In this document: one piece after another, positions 1 through 6,805 of the stretch | Layout of the letters: each line of letters starts with the position of its first letter | Numbering within the stretch: the stretch's first letter is position 1 | Assembly: GCA_947313765.1 (NCBI GenBank) | Contig: CAMZNQ010000217.1 | Span: 1 to 12,450, forward strand | Length of the DNA: 12,450 nt | Source: an uncultured Sulfurovum sp. | GTDB lineage: Bacteria > Campylobacterota > Campylobacteria > Campylobacterales > Sulfurovaceae | Direction of reading: 5' to 3' | The notes under the pieces: generated by a model | What the model was told of the DNA's origin: nothing | The model's input: the letters and a program-made list of their open reading frames with translations, nothing else | The model's database searches: none | Position numbers and translations under genes: made by a program

Positions 1-100
1 AAGCTACACAATAGACATAGATAGATTTAGATGGAATTTGTTGAATGGATTGGTAAATCCACCTACTACAAGCTAAATAAAGCTACCGATTCATCAACAT

Positions 101-131
101 TATATGAGAATTAGATGTGTATTCTCGTATA
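101..131. other. Strong hairpin of unknown role
   Basis: The arms TATATGAGAAT (101-111) and ATTCTCGTATA (121-131) pair over 11 positions with one G-T wobble, around a 9-base loop. The sequence after it (131-180) is more GC-rich than the neighbouring genes, about 42% by hand count. No T-run follows, so it does not look like an intrinsic terminator. It could belong to a structured RNA whose 5' part lies left of the window, or to the remnant of a mobile element. A 27-codon ORF starting at ATG 31 overlaps it, but has no clear ribosome binding site and no recognisable product. Confidence 0.4.
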
Positions 132-183
132 CGTTCCGAGGACAGGGAATGAGTAAAAGTGTACGCTTATATCCCAATAGATG

Positions 184-207
184 AATTTAGAGGCTTTACG
201 CTAAATT
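184..207. other. AT-rich hairpin upstream of comM
   Basis: AATTTAG (184-190) and CTAAATT (201-207) form a perfect 7-bp stem with a 10-base loop. It sits about 50 bp before the comM start. With the hairpin at 101-131 it suggests that bases 1-207 carry folded RNA or a decayed element rather than a protein gene. The stem is AT-rich and no T-tract follows directly, so a terminator role is weak. Confidence 0.3.
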
Positions 208-221
208 GTGGTAACGGATAG

Positions 222-252
222 TTGCCTTACTCTAATATTTTTATGTGATAAT
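222..252 (+). promoter_or_regulatory. Candidate comM promoter (extended -10)
   Basis: A -10-like GATAAT (247-252) is preceded by TGT, giving the extended form TGnGATAAT. A weak -35-like TTGCCT lies at 222-227 with a long 19-bp spacer. Initiation 6-7 bp after the -10 box would fall at or next to the comM ATG at 259, implying a leaderless or nearly leaderless mRNA. This fits the absence of any Shine-Dalgarno-like sequence before that ATG. It is a consensus match only. Confidence 0.35.
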
Positions 253-258
253 ATATTT

Positions 259-1824
259 ATGAGTAAAAATATTGATAGTGGTACTCCACCAAAAGATAAA
301 TATAAACCAAAAGCTATTGTTAACCATTTAAGATGTGCCACATTAGATGGCTTATCTGCAAAGATAATTGAGGTAGAGGCAACATTTACAAAAGGTCTTC
401 CTGGTTTTGCTGTTGTAGGTTTAGCCTCTTCAGACATCCAAGAGGCTAAAGAGCGTGTAAAGTCTGCTCTATTGACCAATGATTTTACCTTTCCACCCCT
501 TAAAATTACAGTCAATCTTAGTCCAAGTGATTTAAGAAAGGCTGGAACTCATTTTGACCTATCCATAGCACTATTGAATGCTCTACATAAAGAGAAGATA
601 ACAGAAGAAGAGATGTTTGTCTTTGGAGAACTTGGTTTAGATGGTCGTGTTAAATCTAGCTCTACTCTATTTCCTATTATTTTATCACTAAAAGAGCAGG
701 GACTACTAAAAAGAGCGATTGTTCCTAAAGAGGCAATGAGATATTTAAGTCATATTGCAGGAGTTGATTTTATCGCTGTTGAGACTCTAAGTGAAACAAT
801 AGGACTTTTTAAAACCAAAGATTTTAGAGCTTCAACTAAACAATTTTCATATAGTTCAAATAGTTTTACAATACTCAATCAAAGATATTATGATGATATT
901 GATATAGAGCTTGATTTTTCAGACATAAAGGGTCAAAGAGTAGCTAAACGAGGAGCTTTAATATCTGCTTCAGGTATGCACAATTTTATGATGGAGGGTA
1001 ATCCAGGTTGTGGTAAAAGTATGATAGCTAAACGGATAAAAGATATTTTACCACCTCTCTTAGAGATAGAGATGTTATCTATTGCAAAACATCAATTTTT
1101 AGATGGAGTTATTCCAAGTTTTAAAGCTAAACGTCCAATGCGTTCTCCACACCATACAGCTACCTCTTCATCCATATTTGGAGGAGGGTCTCATATGGCA
1201 AAGATTGGAGAGGTTGCACTTGCACATAATGGAGTCTTATTTTTTGATGAACTTCCTCATTTTTCTAAAAACATACTTGAAGCTCTTAGAGAACCTTTAC
1301 AAGATAGACGTGTAAACATATCTCGTGTAAATTCAAAAGTAGAGTATGATGCAGACATTATGTTTGTAACAGCTATGAATCCTTGCCCTTGTGGAAATGC
1401 TCTCTCTAAGAAAAAGGAGTGTCGCTGTTCAGAACAGGAGATTAAACGATATAAAAATAGATTATCAGACCCATTTTTAGACAGGATAGATATATTTGTA
1501 GTGATGCAAGAGGTATCTGCAGATGATAAAGCAGATGTATCTTCAAGAGAGTTAAAAGAGTTAGTAAATAGAGCATTTAAGGCACAAAAAGAGCGTAAAC
1601 AGGAGAACCTTAATGGAAAATTACGAGAAGATGAAATAGAGAAATTTTGTATATTAACAGAAGATGCAAATAAAATACTATTTTCAGCCATAGAGCGTTT
1701 TGGATTATCTCATAGAGGTATAGGAAGCATAAAAAAGGTGGCAAGAACCATTGCCGATTTAGAGTTGTCTTTAAATATTGAAAAGAGACATATTTTAGAA
1801 GCACTATCTTATAGGAGACGATAA
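259..1824 (+). CDS. comM: ComM/YifB family AAA+ ATPase (Mg chelatase-like)
   Basis: This 521-residue protein has the ComM/YifB architecture: an N-terminal Lon-S5-like ChlI domain (about residues 20-145), an AAA+ Mg-chelatase ATPase core and a C-terminal Mg_chelatase_C domain. Walker A GNPGCGKS is at 247-254, Walker B LFFDE at about 327-331, the family signature MNPCPCG at 373-379 followed by CRCS, and the arginine-rich SDPFLDRID segment comes after these. In naturally competent bacteria ComM is a hexameric helicase that promotes branch migration during recombination of incoming DNA. That role here is inferred from the family. I chose ATG 259 because the GTG at 208 would add 17 hydrophobic residues unlike the family. 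Even so, the roughly 20-residue polar leader before NHLRCATLDG is longer than usual. The next gene starts 4 bp after the stop, suggesting co-transcription. Confidence 0.93.
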   Translation: MSKNIDSGTPPKDKYKPKAIVNHLRCATLDGLSAKIIEVEATFTKGLPGFAVVGLASSDIQEAKERVKSALLTNDFTFPPLKITVNLSPSDLRKAGTHFDLSIALLNALHKEKITEEEMFVFGELGLDGRVKSSSTLFPIILSLKEQGLLKRAIVPKEAMRYLSHIAGVDFIAVETLSETIGLFKTKDFRASTKQFSYSSNSFTILNQRYYDDIDIELDFSDIKGQRVAKRGALISASGMHNFMMEGNPGCGKSMIAKRIKDILPPLLEIEMLSIAKHQFLDGVIPSFKAKRPMRSPHHTATSSSIFGGGSHMAKIGEVALAHNGVLFFDELPHFSKNILEALREPLQDRRVNISRVNSKVEYDADIMFVTAMNPCPCGNALSKKKECRCSEQEIKRYKNRLSDPFLDRIDIFVVMQEVSADDKADVSSRELKELVNRAFKAQKERKQENLNGKLREDEIEKFCILTEDANKILFSAIERFGLSHRGIGSIKKVARTIADLELSLNIEKRHILEALSYRRR

Positions 1825-1828
1825 TAGT

Positions 1829-2428
1829 ATGCCAATAGTTAGATTTTTCATATTAATATTAATATTGTTTATTACCTCATGTGGAACAACAGATGAGGAG
1901 TCAAGTGAAATTAACCCAGATAGAGGGTTTGATATGTGGGATTATATGACATCTTCATTAGATTATAGAGTTGAGTATGATATTTATGAAAATGGGAATA
2001 AGGTAGATTACTACATAGAAGAGAATAGACTCTTTGACAATGGAACTACCTATGAAAGAAAAAGTAAAGATAATAGAACTCTACTCTATTTAAATAGTAG
2101 TTTTATCTTAATGAAAGAGCCATCAGAAGATGTAGAGATTGCTAGATATGTAAAACTTGGAGATAATCATATTTTTAACTCAACAAATATTGAGAACTGT
2201 ATAGTTGAACACTTTTATCCTAAATATAAAATTTATAATTCTACATTTAATAATGTTTTAAGAGTAGATTGTAGCAATAAAAATGGTATGAAAAAGAGTA
2301 TATACTATGGATATAGCGAGGGGATTGTTGCTATTTATGAAGATAGAGATTCAGAAATTAAAGAGTATATTAAAGTTGATGAAAAAACTATTTTTGAAAA
2401 AAATATAGAAAATCAAAAAAAACCTTGA
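1829..2428 (+). CDS. Small predicted lipoprotein, function unknown
   Basis: The 199-residue product starts with a typical lipoprotein signal: Arg at 5, a run of Ile/Leu/Phe (6-15) and the lipobox ITSC ending at Cys18. The mature part of about 181 residues would be lipid-anchored in the envelope, most likely at the outer membrane because acidic and polar residues follow the Cys and no Asp+2 retention signal is seen. The mature region is Tyr/Asp/Asn-rich with alternating hydrophobic residues, which suggests beta structure, and has two Cys residues near positions 131 and 150 that could form a disulphide. I do not recognise the family. It lies 4 bp after comM, with an AGGAG at 1813-1817 eleven bases before its ATG, so it is probably co-transcribed with comM. 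Its stop codon overlaps the -35 box of the tRNA promoter. Confidence 0.75.
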   Translation: MPIVRFFILILILFITSCGTTDEESSEINPDRGFDMWDYMTSSLDYRVEYDIYENGNKVDYYIEENRLFDNGTTYERKSKDNRTLLYLNSSFILMKEPSEDVEIARYVKLGDNHIFNSTNIENCIVEHFYPKYKIYNSTFNNVLRVDCSNKNGMKKSIYYGYSEGIVAIYEDRDSEIKEYIKVDEKTIFEKNIENQKKP

Positions 2429-2453
2429 CAAATTTAAAAGTTTTGTCTATAAT
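2425..2453 (+). promoter_or_regulatory. Consensus sigma-70 promoter of the tRNA cluster
   Basis: A perfect TTGACA (2425-2430) is followed by a 17-bp spacer and a perfect TATAAT (2448-2453). It lies 44 bp before the first tRNA and points into the cluster. The -35 box overlaps the TGA stop (2426-2428) of the lipoprotein gene. A full match to both boxes is what one expects of a very strong stable-RNA promoter. It stands out here because promoters in Campylobacterota commonly lack a conserved -35. Confidence 0.88.
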
Positions 2454-2497
2454 TGCACTCCAATTTCATACAAACCCTGTTTGAAAATGGAGAATTT

Positions 2498-2574
2498 CGG
2501 AGTGTAGCGCAGTCTGGTAGCGCACCTGGTTTGGGACCAGGGGGTCGAAGGTTCGAGTCCTTTCACTCCGACCA
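2498..2574 (+). tRNA. tRNA-Pro(TGG)
   Basis: The acceptor arm CGGAGTG pairs with CACTCCG, followed by discriminator A and an encoded CCA. The anticodon stem CCTGG/CCAGG holds the loop TTTGGGA with anticodon TGG at 2532-2534. The T arm has the standard GTTCGAGTC. It is the first of five tandem tRNAs. Confidence 0.97.
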
Positions 2575-2620
2575 TTTAGATATTTAAAATTTCGATATAG
2601 TAGTTAAATCATAAACTTAT

Positions 2621-2697
2621 GGTAGGCGTAGTTCAGTTGGTAGAGCACCTGTTTGTGGCACAGGTTGTCGCGGGTTCGAGCCCCGTCGCCTACCCCA
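2621..2697 (+). tRNA. tRNA-His(GTG)
   Basis: The acceptor GTAGGCG (2622-2628) pairs with CGCCTAC. The extra G at 2621 opposite discriminator C is the G-1 identity element of histidine tRNAs. The anticodon stem CCTGT/ACAGG holds GTG at 2655-2657. CCA is encoded. It lies 46 bp after tRNA-Pro. Confidence 0.97.
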
Positions 2698-2722
2698 TTG
2701 GTAAAAGAAACCAACCCACGAA

Positions 2723-2799
2723 GCGCTAGTGGCTCAACTGGATAGAGCATCAGACTTCGGATCTGAGGGTTAGGGGTTCGAGTCCTCTCTGGCGTACCA
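2723..2799 (+). tRNA. tRNA-Arg(TCG)
   Basis: The acceptor GCGCTAG pairs with CTGGCGT, with two G-T wobbles, followed by A and an encoded CCA. The anticodon stem TCAGA/TCTGA has loop CTTCGGA with anticodon TCG at 2757-2759, reading CGN arginine codons. It sits 25 bp after tRNA-His. Confidence 0.95.
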
Positions 2800-2824
2800 T
2801 TTGATTTAAGTATTATATCTATGT

Positions 2825-2901
2825 GCATCCATAGCTCAGCTGGATAGAGCATCGCCCTTCTAAGGCGAGGGTCTTAGGTTCGAATCCTAATGGATGTACC
2901 A
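2825..2901 (+). tRNA. tRNA-Arg(TCT)
   Basis: The acceptor GCATCCA pairs with TGGATGT (one G-T), followed by A and an encoded CCA. The anticodon stem TCGCC/GGCGA has loop CTTCTAA with anticodon TCT at 2859-2861, reading AGA/AGG, the arginine codons favoured in this AT-rich genome. Confidence 0.96.
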
Positions 2902-2907
2902 CTTTAT

Positions 2908-2992
2908 GCGGATGTGGTGAAATTGGTATACACGCTAGACTTAGGATCTAGTGCTTCACGGCGTGGAGGTTCGAGTCCTCTCATCCGCACCA
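2908..2992 (+). tRNA. tRNA-Leu(TAG)
   Basis: An 85-nt class II tRNA with a long variable arm. The acceptor GCGGATG pairs with CATCCGC, followed by A and an encoded CCA. The anticodon stem CTAGA/TCTAG has loop CTTAGGA with anticodon TAG at 2942-2944, reading CUN leucine codons. It begins only 6 bp after tRNA-Arg(TCT). A T-rich stretch (2994-3000) follows at once and may help end transcription of the cluster. Confidence 0.97.
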
Positions 2993-3069
2993 TCTTTTTT
3001 CTCAATTATAAAATCTTACTTAATTCTCTAACTATAAAAACAATTCACGATTAGAACACTTATTAGCGT

Positions 3070-3075
3070 TATAAT
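3070..3075 (+). promoter_or_regulatory. Candidate -10 box in the intergenic gap
   Basis: A perfect TATAAT on the + strand lies 6 bp before the inverted repeat that starts at 3082. No good -35 is present at normal spacing; the nearest is TTCACG at 3044-3049 with a 20-bp gap. If used, transcription would begin at or near 3082, the first base of the repeat and of a 14-codon ORF. Confidence 0.35.
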
Positions 3076-3078
3076 TTT

Positions 3079-3135
3079 GGCATGAGAGTCAATGCCGTAT
3101 TTTTTTCCTTAATCTTATTTTTTTGAGACTCTCAT
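3079..3135 (+). other. Inverted repeat / possible small RNA with a micro-ORF
   Basis: ATGAGAGTC (3082-3090) and GACTCTCAT (3127-3135) are perfect 9-bp inverted copies 36 bases apart. A competing hairpin pairs GGCAT (3079-3083) with ATGCC (3092-3096) and is followed by a T7 run, like a weak intrinsic terminator. The two structures share bases and cannot form together. Between the arms is a 14-codon ORF (3082-3126), MRVNAVFFSLILFF, strongly hydrophobic, with no Shine-Dalgarno sequence. Possible readings are a tRNA-operon terminator, a small RNA, a leaderless micro-peptide or a mobile-element scar. The sequence does not decide between them. Confidence 0.35.
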
Positions 3136-3192
3136 AACTAATTTTTACAATCAATTCTTTAAGCAAAAAAATACCCTCTAAGCCATATTGGT

Positions 3193-3462
3193 TTATATGA
3201 CCATCTTTACATCTTTATCGTCTTGAAATGCCTTAAAAATAGCATCTCTATCTTTTTCTGACTCTACTATGCAACTAGTAGTTAAAGCGTGAAATTTACC
3301 CTTGCTAGAGCTATTTACTTTTGAGATATTATATTTACGTTCTCCCATTACTTCAAAAACAAGAGTTTCTAGTTTAACTCTATCTATTCCTATTATCTTA
3401 TATCCCCATTTACAAGGATAATCTATTTTTGGTTTTTCATGAGTATTACCGTCTAAAATCAC
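3193..3462 (-). CDS. DUF493 (HP0495/YbeD-like) small protein
   Basis: An 89-residue protein that resembles the DUF493 family of small alpha/beta proteins (H. pylori HP0495, E. coli YbeD). The recognisable parts are the [15 protein letters not shown] segment near the N-terminus, the middle [18 protein letters not shown] and the C-terminal [16 protein letters not shown]. YbeD is ACT-like in fold and a regulatory role has been proposed for it; the function here is unknown. I chose GTG 3462 because GGAGG (3471-3475 on the complement) sits 6 bases upstream. A GTG at 3477 would add five residues but has only a weak upstream signal. The gene starts inside the 3' end of moaC, overlapping it by 17 bp, so the two are translationally coupled. 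Confidence 0.82.
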   Translation of the reverse strand: MILDGNTHEKPKIDYPCKWGYKIIGIDRVKLETLVFEVMGERKYNISKVNSSSKGKFHALTTSCIVESEKDRDAIFKAFQDDKDVKMVI

Positions 3463-3916
3463 CAGATACTCCTCCACTCTTCTCTTCTAGTTGAATATTT
3501 CTAATAACCATACCTTTGTCTATGGCTTTAAGCATATCATATATCGTCAATAATCCAACAGAAACACCTGTTAATGCCTCCATCTCTACACCTGTTCTAC
3601 CTTTTAATTTAGCACGAACTGTTAATTTGAAAGCAGGAATCTCTGGAAGTTCTTCTATATCGGTTTTTATAGATGTTAGCATTAGGGGATGACACATTGG
3701 AATCAATCTACTTGTCTCTTTTGCTCCTTGAATTGAAGCAATAACTGCTGTTTGTAATACAGGCCCTTTTTTTGCTAAATTACTCACTACTGCCTCATAG
3801 GCATCAGATGTTACCTCTATAATTCCTGATGCTACTGCAATTCGTTCACTTACATCTTTATCGGATACATCAACCATTTTTGGTTTATTATTTTCATCTA
3901 AATGTGTTAAATTCAC
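3446..3916 (-). CDS. moaC: Cyclic pyranopterin monophosphate synthase MoaC
   Basis: The 156-residue protein matches MoaC along its whole length. MoaC converts 3',8-cyclo-7,8-dihydro-GTP, the product of MoaA, into cyclic pyranopterin monophosphate in the cytoplasm, the first committed intermediate of molybdenum cofactor synthesis. Visible signatures are [14 protein letters not shown] with Lys50, the substrate-pocket motif IPMCHPL (72-78), [16 protein letters not shown] (105-120) and TIYDMLKA with Asp127 and Lys130, which correspond to the catalytic Asp128/Lys131 of E. coli MoaC. The start codon is GTG at 3916, preceded by a good AAGGA in the 10-bp gap after the upstream gene's stop. No other moa, moe or mog gene is in the window, so the rest of the pathway is encoded elsewhere. 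Confidence 0.96.
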   Translation of the reverse strand: MNLTHLDENNKPKMVDVSDKDVSERIAVASGIIEVTSDAYEAVVSNLAKKGPVLQTAVIASIQGAKETSRLIPMCHPLMLTSIKTDIEELPEIPAFKLTVRAKLKGRTGVEMEALTGVSVGLLTIYDMLKAIDKGMVIRNIQLEEKSGGVSGDFRR

Positions 3917-3926
3917 TCTTTTCCTT

Positions 3927-5216
3927 CTACCTTGTAGTATATATAGATTTTACTTTAAATCCATTATCTGTATTTTTAATTGTCATTAAACCTCTGCTTT
4001 TACCAGATGCTCTTTTACCATGATTTGACTCAACTCTCCATTTTGTCACTGTTCTAATATCACAATAATCTGTTCCATCTCTCTTATATTTTTTTAAAAT
4101 CTTAAATGATTCTATTTGAAAATTTCTATTTATCCATCTTCTATTATATCTTCTCTTATCTCTTTTAATTGCTGATTGAGAGATATTTCGTAAAGAGAAG
4201 TATCTATCTACATGATAATCATATTGAGATACTATATCATCAATAGAACCTGTTGCTGAAGAGGCGATAAATCTATCTAAGAAATTTTTAATTGTATCTC
4301 TATTAAATGTATCTTTTAACTCTTTTTGTATCTTTGTTTCTAATGTGTTACTATCTGTTGATGATGTTTCAATTTTATTGTCTAATGATATATTTTTATG
4401 CTCTTGGGTAGATGGATTATTTATCTCTTCTATAATAGTAGTTTTAAGCTCTTTTTTTTGAGTCTCATTTTTAATTATACTATTTTGGGATGGAAGCTCT
4501 TCAGCTTCGCTATCCATAAAAGAGTCATCTTTAATCTCTACATCTTTATTAGGCTTAAGCTCTTTGGATGGTTCTATTATATTCATTCTTGATTCAAGCT
4601 TTTTATAATCATCTTCTCTACTTTTTAAAGCAGGATGATGTATTTGTGTTTGAGAGACGACTACATTTGGTTTATCTTTTGGTTTTTCTCTATCCTCTTT
4701 TATCATCTTTTTAGCATAAAAAACTAATCCTAAAACAATAAGAAGAGATACTATTAAAATTTTTAAAAAGAGAAAAGAGTTTTCACCCTTTTTTTTTGTT
4801 ATCTCATCTAATGGAGGTAATATAATCTCATCTCTAGGATGAAAATGTAGATAGTTTTCTAAACTAAAATTATTTGTAAACTCCATGATGGTATATATTG
4901 TATTATTCTCTTCTATATATCCATATATTTTAACTTCATCTCTAGGGTTATTTTTTTTATATATATCTATCTCTAAGATAATCTCTTGTTTGCGTTTTTT
5001 AAAAACACCTTCTGCTTCAGGTATTGTAAAAACTAGTTGATTGTCTCTTGAAGAGAAGGATTCTAAGAAAAGCTCTTTCAAAACAAAAAAGCTTCCCCTC
5101 CTTTGAGTATCTCTAACTAAATATAGAATTTCAAAATCATCATCTCCAAGAACGTCAATAATCTCATAATGCCCTCCTATATTTATTCCCACAGGTAAAT
5201 ATTTACTATTGTTCAT
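3927..5216 (-). CDS. Membrane protein: kinase N-lobe-like domain + TM + NTF2-like domain
   Basis: I do not know a name for this 429-residue protein, but its parts are visible. Residues about 14-125 resemble only the N-lobe of a bacterial Ser/Thr kinase: [18 protein letters not shown], then LYLVRD, VLKEL with the N-lobe lysine (Lys47), and [16 protein letters not shown] with SLENYL at the hinge. The glycine loop is degenerate (LGDDDFEI instead of GxGxFG). There is no HRD or DFG motif and no C-lobe, so catalysis is very unlikely. One membrane helix follows (about 147-168, [19 protein letters not shown]), then a charged, low-complexity linker (about 170-305) and a C-terminal domain (about 310-429) like the NTF2/SnoaL-type domain found in some bacterial kinases and periplasmic proteins ([24 protein letters not shown]). 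The predicted topology is N-lobe in the cytoplasm and NTF2-like domain in the periplasm. I prefer ATG 5216, directly before the conserved part; ATG 5246 adds ten residues. It lies between batD and moaC, same strand. Confidence 0.75.
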   Translation of the reverse strand: MNNSKYLPVGINIGGHYEIIDVLGDDDFEILYLVRDTQRRGSFFVLKELFLESFSSRDNQLVFTIPEAEGVFKKRKQEIILEIDIYKKNNPRDEVKIYGYIEENNTIYTIMEFTNNFSLENYLHFHPRDEIILPPLDEITKKKGENSFLFLKILIVSLLIVLGLVFYAKKMIKEDREKPKDKPNVVVSQTQIHHPALKSREDDYKKLESRMNIIEPSKELKPNKDVEIKDDSFMDSEAEELPSQNSIIKNETQKKELKTTIIEEINNPSTQEHKNISLDNKIETSSTDSNTLETKIQKELKDTFNRDTIKNFLDRFIASSATGSIDDIVSQYDYHVDRYFSLRNISQSAIKRDKRRYNRRWINRNFQIESFKILKKYKRDGTDYCDIRTVTKWRVESNHGKRASGKSRGLMTIKNTDNGFKVKSIYTTR

Positions 5217-5296
5217 ATATACTCTACCTTTTTTAATGCTAATCATAGCAAATTAAATATTTGAATATCTATAAACTTCTATTTGTTCGTGACTCT

Positions 5297-6805
5297 CTAT
5301 TCAAAAACCTCCATTAACTCTTCTCTATCAATCTTATATGAACTATTTTTATATAGGTTCTCTTCTAGCTTATTTAAAGTATCAGATATAACTTTATGCT
5401 CTTTTGAATAAGGCAATAGAATATTAAATAAAGCTCTATCATCTTTAGCTTTTCTTATAGCTTTTACAATATCACGCTCTATTTTTCTATCTTTTTTAGT
5501 TAAATAGTTTAACAGAGAGATGGAGATAACACCAAAGATAAACCCAACAGCTAAAAATAGATATTTTAAGTAGCTATCCTCTTTCTCTATTATTATCTCT
5601 TTTTCTACTTTAGTTGGAGATTTAATGGTTTGGCTTTTAGATACCTCCATAGATGAAGAGTCTCTATCTCCTATTTTTCCACCTATAACTTCAATCTTTA
5701 TCTCTTCTGTCTTAATAGTTTTTACTTTTTTACTCTTTTTATCAAAATATTTTAGACTAAAAGATGGAATTGTAAAATTTTGGTCAGAAATTAATGCTAC
5801 CTTCTCTTTAAACTCTCCTTGGTAGAGACCATTAACCTCTTTAGATGATATTTTTGGTTCATCAGCATAGATAATGACATTTGGAATATCTAGTTTAAAC
5901 TTCTTAACATCATCAATGTTTCCCTCTCCTTTTACTAAAAGAGTTAAATTAACAGGTTTGTTTGCAGATACTTTTTGCGTATCAACTTTTGATTCAATTC
6001 TATAATCTCCATAGAGTTCTAAACCATTAGGTAGTGGTTTTACATTTAGTTTTAGAGAGTTTGAGTATACTTTTTGCCAATTTAACTGTTGAGTCATACT
6101 ATTGAAAAACGGGTCATCAAAGAAGCCTCCCATCTGTTGTCTTCTATGTTCAACTCTCCCTACTAATGTTTCAGTTGCAGGAATATTATACTCTCCAGAT
6201 TTTTGAGGAAAAATGAGATAGTTTATAGTTTGAACTATATAGTTTTTCTCTCTACTCTTATCTACCTTATCTTTCTTCTTTACCCAAAAGTTCTCTAGCT
6301 TTGGTTCTCCTAACTGTATCTGGTCTGCATGTGCATCTATTCTTGACTTAAAAGAGATAGCAAGATTAACTGGCTCTCCTACATAAGATTCATTTTTATC
6401 AAGAGCTAATCTAACAATAAACTTAGAACCATTTTTACTAGCAGTTGGTTTTAGAACTTTTAATTTTAACTCTTCTGTTCTATACTCTTTACCATCAACC
6501 TTAACAGTAAAAGAGGAGATATTTACATCTTTTGAGGCTCTAAAACTGTATGTTTTTGATATGCTTCGTTTTATATTTGTATTTATCATTGAGATAGATT
6601 CAGAAGATGATGTCCCAAGAATAGGGTTACCATCTATCTCATCTATTTTAGGAAACTCTATCTTGTTTCCATCTGCTGTAATGATATAGTTAGATATACC
6701 TCCTTGATAGATTGTAGGAGGATTAAGAGATGCTTTTACATCTCCAAAGCTAAAAGTTGTAAAAATAGATATTAATATTATTATATTACCAAGGATTCTC
6801 TTCAT
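5297..6805 (-). CDS. batD: BatD-family envelope protein
   Basis: The 502-residue protein has a signal peptide (1-20), a long extracytoplasmic region of beta-sandwich repeats, one membrane helix near the C-terminus (about 414-435) and a cytoplasmic tail of about 65 residues. The periplasmic part begins with KASLNPPTIYQG, typical of BatD, and contains the hallmark FFDDPFF (228-234), with a preceding PATETL segment. BatD belongs to the Bacteroides aerotolerance set and is thought to act in the envelope with the VWA proteins BatA and BatB. The biochemical role is not settled. Its start overlaps the 3' end of batC by 20 bp, with an AAGGA about 9 bases upstream, so it is translated from the same mRNA. 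The tail ends in a charged helical segment (EELMEVFE). Confidence 0.9.
   Translation of the reverse strand: MKRILGNIIILISIFTTFSFGDVKASLNPPTIYQGGISNYIITADGNKIEFPKIDEIDGNPILGTSSSESISMINTNIKRSISKTYSFRASKDVNISSFTVKVDGKEYRTEELKLKVLKPTASKNGSKFIVRLALDKNESYVGEPVNLAISFKSRIDAHADQIQLGEPKLENFWVKKKDKVDKSREKNYIVQTINYLIFPQKSGEYNIPATETLVGRVEHRRQQMGGFFDDPFFNSMTQQLNWQKVYSNSLKLNVKPLPNGLELYGDYRIESKVDTQKVSANKPVNLTLLVKGEGNIDDVKKFKLDIPNVIIYADEPKISSKEVNGLYQGEFKEKVALISDQNFTIPSFSLKYFDKKSKKVKTIKTEEIKIEVIGGKIGDRDSSSMEVSKSQTIKSPTKVEKEIIIEKEDSYLKYLFLAVGFIFGVISISLLNYLTKKDRKIERDIVKAIRKAKDDRALFNILLPYSKEHKVISDTLNKLEENLYKNSSYKIDREELMEVFE

Noticed and set aside
31..114. 27-codon ORF MEFVEWIGKSTYYKLNKATD...
   Set aside because: Too short, no clear ribosome binding site, overlaps a hairpin and is not recognisable. 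Chance is the simpler explanation.
101..140. Group II intron domain V
   Set aside because: CGTATACGTTC resembles the 3' side of domain V, but the GNRA loop, the AGC triad and a matching 5' strand are absent.
208..258. GTG at 208 as comM start
   Set aside because: It would add 17 hydrophobic residues not seen in the family, covers the likely promoter, and has no ribosome binding site.
1257..1804. Antisense ORFs opposite comM
   Set aside because: They lie inside a well-supported conserved gene and show no independent signal.
2604..2852. 82-codon antisense ORF across the tRNAs
   Set aside because: It runs over tRNA-His, both tRNA-Arg genes and their spacers. Its peptide is a known artefact type of tRNA antisense.
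2498..2992. A suppressor tRNA in the cluster that could read the topA TAA
   Set aside because: The five anticodons are TGG, GTG, TCG, TCT and TAG. The TAG anticodon reads the CUA leucine codon and none reads UAA.
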